From: Protostelium mycophagum
Lineage: Eukaryota > Evosea > Variosea > Protosteliida > Protosteliaceae
Assembly (NCBI GenBank): GCA_002081555.1
Contig: MZNV01001651.1
Coordinates: 1-31,691, forward strand
DNA length: 31,691 nt
Direction: 5' to 3'
The notes under the pieces were generated by a model. It did no database searches. It saw only the letters and a list, made by a program, of their open reading frames with translations, and was not told the DNA's origin. The position numbers and the translations under genes were made by a program. Numbering within the stretch: position 1 is the first letter of the stretch; each line of letters begins with the position of its first letter. Positions 12,101 to 21,107 of the stretch are shown here, in pieces.

Positions 12101-13570
12101 AATCTGGAGAGATTATCTCTTGGCAAAGAACATCATCCTCCACGATCTGGCTGGGAATTTTCAACGAAATTTCCGTGATATTTCATCAATATTTCCAGAA
12201 TTATCGATGAAATCTCCGTGAATTTTCATGAAAAGTTTACCTTGCTTGCTGCAAGGTCATACCCACAACAGCAGAAGTATTTACAAGAGAGAATTGTGAC
12301 GGGGTAATGGATTCTATTTTTAGATTTCCAAACTGAGTTGGAGATATCATACTGAGGATATCATTGGGGGCTTGTGACAAGCAGATGTACAAAAAGGCGG
12401 GAAAAACTCGGTCCGGGATGTCAATCATGATATCTTTGGTCAAACCTTCACAAGCGTCGTATTCCAGAGACGACACCTGAAAATTCCGTGAAAATTCGGA
12501 CAGAAAATTTCTCAGAATTTTCGGAGAAGATTCTGGGAGACCGTGAAGACTCGATTAAAAATTTTACTTGCTCATAGGTGAACCCTGCAGCAGCTGACAC
12601 GTTAAAATCCCTCATCTGATCAGTTGTCACATCTGTTCACGTCAGTTACCGTGATCTTCCCGTCAAGACACCAAATCCAAGGAAATAAAATTCCCGCCAA
12701 AAATTCGAATTCAAATGTACCCAGATGTATCATGGATTCGACTTGGGGTTTGGTGATGCCTTTGAAGGATGTGGCAGTAATAGCCCTGAGACACTCTTTA
12801 CTTATAGGTCTTAATGATGATGGTAGGATGTTGTGCAATATCTGACAGGGTCAGAATATTTTTTTCTGAATTCCCAGAGGACGCGGTTGTTAAGGAGAGT
12901 ATTTCACGTTAAGAAAAAATGATACATTTAAATATTTTTGGGTCCTAAATAATTTTATATTTTTGAAATTATATTTAAAGATTTACATCTTGGCTGATCC
13001 CTCTACATGCCGTGGAGGTGAACTTTGCGATCTGTTCAGACATGAAACCTGGCACAGAGTCCGGTTTAATGCTTGCTAATTGTTCTTGGATCATGTCTAT
13101 AGGCTGTCACAACAATCCATTGCAAATGAATGATGTATTACATGGGATGACACGGGTTGACAAGGAGGAGATCTGCTCTAATGAGAATCCAGAGAATGCA
13201 ACAGGTGAAAGGGACGTGAAACAATCGACGGACATGGCTCCAATCGCGCTGGATTCCACAAACTTGGTGATGGCGTCATTTATACCCCCGCAAGTGTTTG
13301 TGAATTTTGCAAATTGACCACTACTGAAACCACGTGCCGCCGAAGGATTCAATTGGATCATTTGTGGAATAGTCCATCCTTCAATCATCAGCCAAAATGA
13401 TCAATCTTCAAGCCGTCACCAGGAATGGCATCGATGGGAATCGACGATATAGCGTCTTGGGTCACCATCTGGAAATCAGAAGGGGGTAATTGAGAAAGTG
13501 AATGTGCATCCAAAGACGACCAGTCGACAGCGAGAGCCGCCGAAAAAACAAGGAGCAAATGCAGCTGCAT
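9116..13570 (-). CDS. Type I membrane protein of 18-residue repeats
   Basis: Secreted or surface protein of unrecognised family, about 640 aa. It starts MQLHLLLVFSAALAVDW, a clear signal peptide. The ectodomain repeats a motif of about 18 residues, roughly hydrophobic-xxx-A-x-x-G-[FIM]-[ST]-x-x-Q-[FIV]. Examples are LNPSAARGFSSGQFAKFT, LSPVAFSGFSLEQISSLS, IKPDSVPGFMSEQIAKFT, FNVSAAAGFTYEQVSSLE and IPAESFSGISSSQ. It ends with a transmembrane helix (GVGVAAVIFAVVVHLY) and a short tail KKIRKDEYEPV. Exons on the minus strand: 13570-13420, 13378-13152, 13103-12987, 12841-12721, 12632-12568, 12476-12241, 11704-11600, 11482-11367, 10923-10839, 10715-10653, 10446-10369, 10269-10144, 10051-10011, 9947-9876, 9689-9604, 9511-9404 and 9242-9116. 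Two junctions (12241/11704 and 10011/9947) are out of phase, so small exons are probably missing. AATAAA is at 9098-9093. Confidence 0.75.
10576..10588. repeat. GC hairpin GGCGC-GAA-GCGCC
   Basis: Perfect 5-bp stem with a GAA triloop inside the 206-nt intron 10447-10652 of the repeat membrane protein gene. It lies 11 nt from the next hairpin. Stem sequence differs from the GCGGC form but the architecture is the same. Confidence 0.55.
10600..10610. repeat. GC hairpin CGGC-AAA-GCCG
   Basis: Four-base-pair core stem with AAA triloop, same intron (10447-10652), in the context TTCCGGCAAAGCCGCAG. Confidence 0.55.
10924..11366 (-). other. Long AT-rich intron of the repeat membrane protein gene
   Basis: 443-nt intron. 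The exon before it ends at 11367 and the next begins at 10923 after CATGATAG. About 11120-11340 is a run of A/T with no coding signal. The rest carries one GC hairpin (11094-11104) and a CCGGCACAA word at 11056, which recurs beside other hairpins at 27464 and 30590. Confidence 0.6.
11094..11104. repeat. GC hairpin CGGC-AGA-GCCG
   Basis: Core stem of 4 bp with AGA triloop in the context TTGCCGGCAGAGCCGCAA, inside the 443-nt intron 10924-11366. Confidence 0.6.
11705..12240 (-). other. Unresolved 536-nt segment of the repeat protein gene
   Basis: Between exons ending at 12241 (phase 2) and starting at 11704 (phase 0) a single intron would break the frame. At least one unrecognised exon of 3n+1 nt is therefore likely here. 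The end near 12240 holds stacked motifs of the form AATTTTC..GAAATT in alternating orientation. A palindrome GACACGTGTC lies near 12018. No further coding piece could be identified with confidence. Confidence 0.5.
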
Positions 13571-14111
13571 TTGAACTGATGATTTTTGTTTGTTTTGACA
13601 TCCGTGTTCGTTTTCGCGATGTTTGATGAATTATCATTTCGAAGAGAAACAAAGACATGCAATACATCAGCTTGTTGCACAAAGGAGCTGTGTCGCATTT
13701 ATTGTATTCTTTCGGAATTCGTTGTGCTACTCAATTACTGATCCAACACAACGGCACAATAACGGCACCACAGTACAAGTCTACTACGTGTGCACTGTAG
13801 TCCCCAAACTTACTCACTTCTAAAGACTGCAGCCGAACCTGCAGGTGATCACCTCGTCTTGGTCACGTGACCGAAAATTCCTGCGTAAATGGAAACTTTG
13901 TAAATCGGGAATGTCCTCGTTTCTTCCAACACAAACCGAAAGACAAAGACATTCCTCTATAACTCCACAAACATGTCGACACCACAAGGTTACAAACAGG
14001 GAATGGTTTAGACACCAAACAAAACATTTACGACAAAGACAACAGACAAATACAAAGGACGAAGGTATGTGCAGTCGTAAAGACATAGATTCGGATTGAT
14101 GTCGAGACAGA
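13571..14111. promoter_or_regulatory. Divergent intergenic region with CACGTG palindrome
   Basis: 541 bp separate the start of the repeat membrane protein (minus) from the aldolase start (plus), so it should hold both promoters. A 12-bp perfect palindrome GGTCACGTGACC at 13861-13872 is an E-box of the kind bound by bHLH factors. TGTCGACA is at 13974-13981. No convincing coding sequence was seen. Open frames on both strands lack any protein-like composition. Confidence 0.5.
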
Positions 14112-15463
14112 ATGCCCGCACTCGTTGGAGGAAAATACAGACAAGAATTAGCACAGACTGCTGTGAGTACACTGTACATTCTTCGCCATGATCAGTGTCT
14201 TAATGCTGGCAGAAAACTCTCTCTCAGAGAGGCAAAGGATTTCTCGCAGCCGATGAGAGCACGGGAACAATTGGAAAGCGTTTCGATGCCATTCAAGTCG
14301 AGAATAATGAGACAAACAGAAGAGACTATAGAGAGCTTCTGTTCCGTACTCCAGGCATCATCCTTGTCTTCTAGCTTCGATCAATTGGTGACAGTTATAG
14401 GATGGGAGCAGCACTGCAGCGGTGTCATTTTGTACGATGAGACACTCAACCAGAAGGCCGAAGATGGAACGCCATTCGTCGACCTCTTGAAGAAGATCAA
14501 TGTCATTCCTGGCATCAAGCTCGATAAGGTGAAAGATGATCTTTTGACTCAGCCTCACTTCCTCAGGGAATCGTGCCCATCCCCGGAACAGATGGAGAGA
14601 CCTCCACACAAGGTTTAGACGGACTCGCCCAGCGCTGTGCAGAATTTTACTCCAAGGGTGCCCGCTTCGCCAAGTGGTACGTGGATCATTCTCCATGTGA
14701 ATCACTCATGATCTCAGGCGTGCCGTCCTCAACATCAACAAGACTTCTCCCTCTCAGCTAGGGATTACTGAGAACGCACACACTTTAGCTCGCTACGCTG
14801 CTATCTGTCAGGAGAACGGACTCGTTCCCATCGTGGAGCCAGAGGTGCTCATGGACGGGGACCACTCGATAGAGGACTGCATAGAGGCCACACAGAGCGT
14901 GCTCGCTGGTGTGGTAAAGGCACTTCATGACCACCACATCTTCCTCGAAGGGTAAGTTTCCCGCCAAATTTTCCGTCACAAATTCACCGTTGTAGTGCCC
15001 TTCTTAAACCCAACATGATCACCCCCGGACAAGGCCACCCCTCCTATAAGACCACAACCGCCCAAGAAATCGCTCGAGCCACCATCACCGTTCTACAACG
15101 GACCGTACCTGCCTCTATACCAGGAATTTTTTTCCTCTCTGGAGGCCAGAGTGAAGAGGAAGCCTCCAGAAACTTGAACGCGATGAACGCTTTGGACACC
15201 CCCAAACCCTGGTCTCTGTCATTCTCTTACGGAAGAGCACTTCAGAAGGTGAGTTTTCCCGCCAAAATATGGGGAAAAGAAATTCAAATGGACAGTCGGC
15301 ACTCTCGGCGTGGGGGGGGAAGAAGGAAAACGTTCAAGCCGCACAACAAGCTTTTGCCGCCAGAGCGAAGGCGAATGGAGAGGCGCAGCTGGGCAGATAT
15401 GCAGGCAGTGGTGAAAAGGGAAAGGCTGATGAGAGTCTCTTCGAGGCCGATTACAAGTACTGA
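14112..15463 (+). CDS. ALDO: Class I fructose-bisphosphate aldolase
   Basis: Cleaves fructose 1,6-bisphosphate to dihydroxyacetone phosphate and glyceraldehyde 3-phosphate in cytosolic glycolysis, by a Schiff-base mechanism. Exons: 14112-14162, 14213-14365, 14412-14528, 14567-14676, 14718-14951, 14996-15248 and 15296-15463. The coding sum is 1,086 nt, or 361 aa (muscle aldolase 363), and all phases agree. Motifs: [18 protein letters not shown] near the N-terminus, [65 protein letters not shown] with the Schiff-base lysine, [11 protein letters not shown] and SFSYGRALQ. It ends in tyrosine (DYKY), as class I enzymes usually do. The six introns are 38-50 nt; two begin with GT(A/G)AGTTTTCCCGCC-like sequence. 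AATAAA follows the stop by about 5 nt. Confidence 0.97.
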
Positions 15464-15467
15464 AAAG

Positions 15468-15473
15468 AATAAA
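15468..15473 (+). terminator. Poly(A) signal for aldolase
   Basis: AATAAA starts 5 nt after the TGA stop (15461-15463). The next gene's ATG is only 98 bp past that stop. Confidence 0.65.
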
Positions 15474-15561
15474 TGTGATATAGACAACAAATGTCAGTGC
15501 GTAAGTTGATGTCGTAAGCATCGAAGAATGTTTCGAAGATTAAAAAAAGATTCAAGAGGAA

Positions 15562-16396
15562 ATGGAAGACTATAGACAAGCATATCGTGATTTACAACAA
15601 CAGGAATTAGAGGACGGATACGGGTGGGTTACATACATTTACTTCGTGGCTGATATTGACATTAACAAGAAAATTTCTTGCACCTGGGAGCCGATTTGCA
15701 CAATTACCTGAAGAAAAAGATATCTTTGACCAATTAGAAGAGGTAACACCATTTTAAATGTTATCTCTGCATCTTTCAGAGCCAAGCATCACCTCCTTCG
15801 TCGATTTTAGGCTTCAGATCGTTCCACCAGATTTACTTGAATCTTACAATGATATTAGAGTGATTATCGTTCTGTATTGAACCTCTCGAGCACCGAGGAG
15901 CTTAATCGAGAAGTGCGCAGGAGGGAAAGAAATGAACAAAGAAAGAGAGAACAAGAAGAACAAATGGAGCAGCTGGTCAAAGTGACGTCCAAAGGTAAAA
16001 ATGATTGACACAAGATGACACTGATAGAGGACGCAGCCCTCAGTGCCTTTGTGGCTGCATTCATGATAAAGAAGGTGTTCAATTTCTTTGCAGGATACAA
16101 TGTAAGTTTTGAGTCGGTCTCAATCGATGAACTCTTCATTGTCTTAAGCTTCATTGCTGCTGGATAACTCGCTTCTGAGCTGACATTTTTCAAATTAAAA
16201 TATAAATATTTATATATTGAAAAATGTCACGGTAAAGACCTCGAAAATTATTGATATTAATCAAATTATATTCCCACAAGAATTTCATTGAATTCAAAAA
16301 AATACAATAAATTTAGACTCTGAGGGATGATTCATACAGTTATCTTATGCTGCAATTCACCTGCCAAAGCTGTGGAACAAATGCCCATTTGTGTGA
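15562..16396 (+). CDS. 146-aa charged coiled-coil protein, unidentified
   Basis: Six exons: 15562-15623, 15670-15742, 15782-15859, 15898-15994, 16028-16101 and 16340-16396, all in phase. The protein begins MEDYRQAYRDLQQQELEDGY. After a middle stretch (FVDFRLQIVPPDLLESYNDI) comes a highly charged helix (ELNREVRRRERNEQRKREQE) of likely coiled-coil character. A mostly hydrophobic C-terminal part (DAALSAFVAAFMIKKVFNFF) could be an amphipathic or membrane-associated helix. No family was recognised. The last exon is less sure: reading through the GTAAGT at 16102, or splicing to 16148, gives other short tails. The 16340 choice is preferred because AATAAA follows its stop by 12 nt (16408-16413), as in neighbouring genes. 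Confidence 0.6.
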
Positions 16397-16407
16397 CAAG
16401 ATTAGCA

Positions 16408-16413
16408 AATAAA
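16408..16413 (+). terminator. Poly(A) signal for the 146-aa gene
   Basis: AATAAA on the plus strand, 12 nt after the proposed TGA at 16394-16396. It lies in the convergent gap with the next, minus-strand gene. Confidence 0.5.
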
Positions 16414-16549
16414 ATGTGAATCATTTGTAATGAGATTAAAGTCATCACAACGGCATTTTCGAAATTCCGTGGGTAAATTTGAATTTGAATTTTGAATTCA
16501 CTTGGTCAATTTGATACAATATATCTCAAAATGACATCAGGCATCCTCT

Positions 16550-18189
16550 TTATTTTCTTTTCGTCTTTCTGTTGTATTGCTCATCATCGCTTTCATCAGA
16601 TGACAACTCGCCATAATGAGGGTCATTCACATCCCTGATCTTGATGCCCAGTCTATTTATAGTCTGTACAAATTCAGACATTGTCGACATTGTTTAGAGC
16701 CGTAATATCGGTATCGTCTCACTCAGGATGTTTGTCGACATATTTTATGCAAAATACACACCTGCATGGCCTCTTGTGATATCTCAAAATCATAGCCGAT
16801 GAGCTGCAATAAGTCCTTTTGACTTCTGGCATCCATAATTTCCCAGCTCTGGTTCCTCCAGTTGTATTCTGTCGACGTCAGACATGTACATGGGTTGTGT
16901 ACATCGGGAGTTGTAGACATACCGTCGGTGTCAAAATCGTTTTTATACTGTCTCGCGTGATAGCTGAGGAAAAATTGCAGACCATCTCTTCCAAAAGCTT
17001 CTATTCTCCCGCTTTTCTTTACAGTCGGAGGCTTCTGTACATTTTCAGAATTATATCGTAACATCTTTTTAGATTTATTGAGCCCTTTTGCAGTTTGACT
17101 TGGAGTTAAAATCTATGTGACTTCGTGACAAATAAATAAAATCTTTAAATCAAATTAAAAATATAAAAATCGATTAGAATCGACCAAATATAAACCTGGA
17201 TGAGCTTGATCGCTTCAGCCGTGATTCTGAAGGGCCATTGATCTACAATCGGCTCCAAATATCCAGCAGCTGTCGTCTTCACCTTGTCTTTTTAGTTTGT
17301 AAAGTCATTGGTTTGTTGTCCTTGCAAATAAGTTGCACTGTGACAGCAACAAATTTGACTCATCTGTGCAATCGTTTTTTTCATTCAATTGTTTTATGTG
17401 GCAGACAAATCCAATGCAAGTTCTACTTACTTTCCAAGAGCGATCTGTTGATGAGTAGGTCCTTGCAGCTGCAGGGACTTCTTTTTTGATGAGGTCAACG
17501 ATGTCTTCTTCATACTTGAATTTCACAATGAGCTCCCCATTAACTACCGAGATGGATCCCCACCAATCTGATTTCTTCTGTCGAAGCTTGAATTTTCAAA
17601 GTCGGTTTTGGCGGAAAATCTACCTGAGGTGCTGGATTGCCCCTTGAAGTTGGCTGTTTGGGGATGTTGGATACTTTTTCCCTGACCACCTCTTCGGGTT
17701 CATCATCTGAAGACCCTGATTGCTCCTTCTTCTCAATCAGAATCTCATCAGGAAGATGTGAAAACAAGTACACCTCATGTCCATCTTTCTCGCCGTCCTC
17801 GTACTCATCTTTGGTCCAACCAAGACGAGCGAGTGCTTCAACATGCTCAATCGCGCTTATTTCTTTCTCTTTTCTGTGCTCCCTCAGTTTCCGCTTAGAT
17901 TCTGAAGAGATCGTCCCTCCACTCAAGGAGAACTCCAACAATTTTGAATAGTTCTCCAGAAGTTTCTCTGTGGCGATCAGTGGGAAAGTATGGTGCTGTT
18001 ACTCACTCTTTAAAACTGAACCATCCTCGACATCCTGAGATGGAGCAACATTTTCCTGGACGAATGAAAACCAATTCGTGAAGAATGACCACACACCTTC
18101 TCTTTGGATGAAATCGATACGGTTTCGGTCCGTTTAATGACCTCATCTATGGTAATGTTTTCAACTTTTTTCACTCTTTTGGGAGGCAT
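16550..18189 (-). CDS. 360-aa protein of unknown function
   Basis: Eight in-phase exons on the minus strand: 18189-18097, 18055-18007, 17967-17624, 17577-17431, 17282-17196, 17064-16923, 16868-16762 and 16663-16550. The start MPPKRVKKVENITIDEVIKR is chosen because it follows the divergent promoter; an upstream in-frame ATG (18303) would overlap the opposite gene. Order: basic N-terminus; KRK/E-rich helix (KRKLREHRKEKEISAIEHVE); acidic Ser-rich linker (EQSGSSDDEPEEVVREKV); a globular stretch with WWGSISVVNGELIVKFKY and EDIVDLIKKEVPAAARTYSS; a Trp/Tyr-rich part; and an acidic-then-basic tail (SSDESDDEQYNRKTKRK), nuclear-looking. The pattern 'KF.Y...IVDLIK....ART.S..DRSW' resembles motifs in SMARCAL1-like HARP modules, but this is only an impression. 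AATAAA overlaps the stop (16549-16554). Confidence 0.65.
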
Positions 18190-18280
18190 CTTGTCGTCTT
18201 GTTTGGCTTGAGACGACAATCTGAAATTAAAGTTTCCCGCCCGGGGAAATAAAACCAAGATCTTCACAAGATCATTCAAA
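18190..18280. promoter_or_regulatory. Bidirectional promoter with TTTCCCGCC palindrome
   Basis: Only 91 bp separate the ATG of the 360-aa gene (minus, 18189) from the ATG of the small TIM gene (plus, 18281). Near the middle lies TTTCCCGCCCGGGGAAAT (18233-18250). It is an inverted repeat TTTCCC...GGGAAA and contains TTTCCCGC, the consensus of E2F sites. No TATA box is evident. Control by an E2F/DP-like factor is inference. Confidence 0.45.
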
Positions 18281-18605
18281 ATGACAGATGCAGAGGAATT
18301 CACACAGCGTACTTATCAACTTGGTTTGGACAGATGCTTTTGGTCGTGTGTGAAAAAAATCGACCAAATGGAAAAGCTTAATGAAGATGAGACGAATTGT
18401 GTATCAAAATGCTGGTCAAAATTCACACAGATAGGAGGTGATTCTTTGTTATGATTATTCTTAAGTTCTCATTTTCTTAGCAAGAGCGGGAGTTGTCCAT
18501 TTAGAAGTTCAGGACACCACGCAAAAGTTAAAGAGCTTGGGCATGGATCCTTTTTCAAAGAAGAAGAGGGAGAGTAATGAGGAAAATCAACCACATAAAG
18601 AGTGA
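18281..18605 (+). CDS. Small TIM chaperone (Tim8/9/10/13 family)
   Basis: Intermembrane-space chaperone that escorts hydrophobic proteins between the TOM complex and the TIM22 or SAM complexes. Two exons, 18281-18437 and 18481-18605, give 93 aa. The family signature is a twin CX3C: CFWSC (Cys19, Cys23) and CVSKC (Cys40, Cys44), separated by 16 residues, within the family's usual spacing. Length is also typical. These cysteines form the two intramolecular disulfides and are substrates of the Mia40 pathway. The C-terminal part after LEVQDTTQKLKSLGMDPFSK is charged and Glu/Lys-rich. Which paralogue it is cannot be told from sequence alone. Confidence 0.88.
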
Positions 18606-19160
18606 TCAATCCCAATCACGCCCTTTTTCTGATGAAACAATTACACCGTCACATTTCATATCAGCCATTTCTTCTCGTCTTTACCTTGAAATCAACCCAA
18701 GACCTGCAGATCGCGGTTCAGTTCAAGGTGAGAATTGTCATCATTATTCCTCCTCCTGTGCAGCACGATCATCTTCGGTTATTTTTGTCATCAGAATGAT
18801 GTTGAACATTTGCACATGATCTGTTCAATGCCAGAGAATCTAAAAATGGGCCTCTTGATGCAAGCAAGTTGAAGCTGTGGCGTGCTTGGTAGAAAGAGTT
18901 TTCCACCAGCGCTGGACCACGGCGACAGAATTGTCTGGCAATGCCCCAGATTGCGAGTTTTCTGCACTTTTGGTTTTTCAGAAAAACTTCCCAGAAAATT
19001 TGCAGAAAAAAATTATCAAAAATTAAATAAAATTATGTGTTCACGCAGATGTCACATATATGTTCAGGAGATGTCACAATATTCGTGTCAGAAGACGATT
19101 TCGTGTCTTATTGTGATCGATCGGGTGAGAGCGTACTTTCCGAACAAAGCCATTTTCACG
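18606..19160 (+). other. 555-bp gap with a possible small spliced gene
   Basis: Three plus-strand segments join in phase with GT-AG introns of 36 and 48 nt: 18632-18727 (MKQLHRHISYQPFLLVF...), 18764-18786 and 18835-18888 (ESKNGPLDASKLKLWRAW). The phrase DAxxLxLW resembles the end of the ubiquitin-like header seen in Crinkler-type proteins, but the rest does not clearly fit. The continuation after 18888 could not be resolved; a frame LDHGDRIVWQCPR near 18915 and another, RRCHNIRVRRRFRVLL, near 19070 are open. It may be a gene, a broken gene or 5' UTR of the next gene. Confidence 0.3.
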
Positions 19161-21019
19161 ATGAAGAGGTGAGCAACAAGCGGTTAAGGATCTTCTAACG
19201 ACAGACAAGTGCCTTCTTCTCGCTCATCGTCCTTTCTATGGCACTGGGCGACAATTTGATTTGGGATCAAAACTGCTCCAAAGGCTCGAAGGAACCCGTC
19301 CAGTTTGACACTCCGGCCTGCTGGGTCGGTGGCAAGGTGAATAGAGATACACAAATGGGAGATTTAAATCTTTTTAGGTTCCTGGAAAAGATGACGTGGC
19401 AACCATCCTCGTGATCTCTTCGATTCCAACCATCAAGATAGAAAATGAGATCGAAGTGAAGAACATTTCTATTGCGGGTGTCTTGTTGGTTGTCAATGCG
19501 CCTCTCAAGGTGGAGAAGGTCCGACATAAATAATCTGAAGCATGCAGGTCGGGACTCTAAAAGTGTCTGGTGGTGGATTCCTCAAAGTCGCTTCTGATCT
19601 CTCCCCCAATGCTACCGTTCTCGTCGAAAGTAGCCACATCATCGCCGGTCCTGGTTTCATTCCACACCTCATTGTAGACTCTTCCGAGATTATGTTCACC
19701 TCGGAACACCACTCTCTTTCCACCGAAACTATTGTTTTAGAGGGTCGAGTGTCTGTCTCTCCACAGGAAACTACCAGCAGCCAGGCGTTGCAGTTTTTCA
19801 GGTGAATTTTGGATGTATTTAAAGATTGACCAAAACAAGCAACCAATGGACATGTAATGCAAACTCCCTCAACCTCAAGGCCAAATCCTCTCTTATCTTT
19901 CAAGGATTAGACAATCAGAAGAATCACATTAGTTTCGGAGCGGACACACTGATCATTGGTAATCCAAATATCTATATGAATAGCACAGATCTGATGAGTT
20001 CAGGTTTTAGTGAGAACGGAGTTGCTCTCTCCCAAAACGCTGTGATGCATGTAGTCTCATCGATCACTTTTCCAGGATCCTTCCTCATGTCCGAAAACTC
20101 TGCTATTGAGTTCTACAGAAACAGCAAGATTGCTCCAACTTTGACTGCGCTTGGCATCGTGTTAGCAAATTCTACCAATCCTCTGATGAAGAATGAGATC
20201 ATTGCCAACTACAACTACCATGACAACGATGTTGGAACCGGTAGGCTCTTGTATACACACCTTGATGTGTCACTCACTTGATCAGATCCATGGGTGTTGT
20301 TGAAGCCTCAACTGTTGAGCGAGGTACAACCAAACAGTGTTGAGCCTATTGTTCATCTGAACAATGATCCCGCATGGAAATGCGTTGAGAATGCATACAT
20401 CAGTGAGTCATCTTGTCGGTCGACTTTTTATCGTGGCGAATCCACAAGGAGTTTTGACAGAATCTCCAAAAGATAGAATCTGGAGTATTAATGATTCTCC
20501 AGCAAAATTCAATCCCAACGCGGTGGTGGCCTTCAACGGTTACAAGGCTGCCCAGCCTGTGAGGAATCTCACTACGGATGCAATTGATGCGAGCACCATT
20601 CAAGTCACATTCAGACCTCCAATGGCGGATCCATGTATTAAGGTGATCATCATACATCTGTGATGATTCTGAAGCATTCAGTCCCTCGAATACGAAGTTC
20701 GGGTTGGTGGATCCGCTCCGTTGACTATCTATGACAATGGAAAGAAGGTTAGACTACTCAACCTCCTGGTCTTGTCTAAAAATAACTCTAATAACAGGAG
20801 TACACTGCTAAATTCATCGATGTCACCCCTAGATCCTATATCATCCAGGTCATCACAACGGGACGAGACATCCACAATTATCCAGTCTTGGGTATGGTTT
20901 CTGAGGACTACGTGCACGAGAAGCAGACAGTCTCGAGCACCCCCCAGGACCAAAATTCTGCAGACAACTTGAGAGGATGTGCACTGTTGGTGGTCTTCGC
21001 TATGTGCCTCTTCCTCTAA
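19161..21019 (+). CDS. Secreted, probably GPI-anchored surface protein
   Basis: Nine in-phase exons: 19161-19168, 19210-19336, 19378-19509, 19548-19801, 19840-20240, 20286-20402, 20449-20642, 20682-20747 and 20798-21019, giving 506 aa. The N-terminus MKSAFFSLIVLSMALG is a signal peptide, split after two and two-thirds codons by the first intron. Next come CWVGGKVPGKDDVATI and a run of short beta-rich repeats (GTLKVSGGGFLKVASD), suggesting a parallel beta-helix or similar all-beta fold. The C-terminal third looks like a fibronectin III or Ig-like beta sandwich (STIQVTFRPP, LEYEVRVGGSAPLT, YIIQVITTG). The end NSADNLRGCALLVVFAMCLF is a small-residue site plus hydrophobic tail without a basic stop-transfer, as for GPI addition. 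Many NxS/T sites are present. Substrate or ligand unknown. Confidence 0.78.
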
Positions 21020-21107
21020 GCATTCAGAATAATTCTGCAGACAACTTGAGAGGATGTGCACTGTTGGTGGTCTTCGCTATGTGCCTCTTCCTCTAAGCAT
21101 TCAGAAT
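20954..21107 (+). repeat. Perfect 77-bp tandem duplication at gene 3' end
   Basis: Copy 1 (20954-21030) and copy 2 (21031-21107) are identical. The unit starts AATTCTGCAGACAACTTGAG and spans the last codons, the TAA stop and about 11 nt of 3' UTR of the surface-protein gene. Copy 2 is untranslated after the first stop. The poly(A) hexamer AATAAA (21105-21110) exists only at the end of copy 2, because the first junction reads AATAAT. Confidence 0.95.

Noticed and set aside
18188-18303. Upstream start (MNSSASVILNDLVK) for the 360-aa gene
   Set aside because: It would run back through the promoter and the first codons of the small TIM gene. The ATG at 18189 begins a lysine-rich nuclear-type N-terminus and fits a divergent promoter.
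19802-19824. A 23-nt intron in the surface-protein gene
   Set aside because: Another in-phase acceptor at 19839 gives a 38-nt intron, the commonest size in this window.
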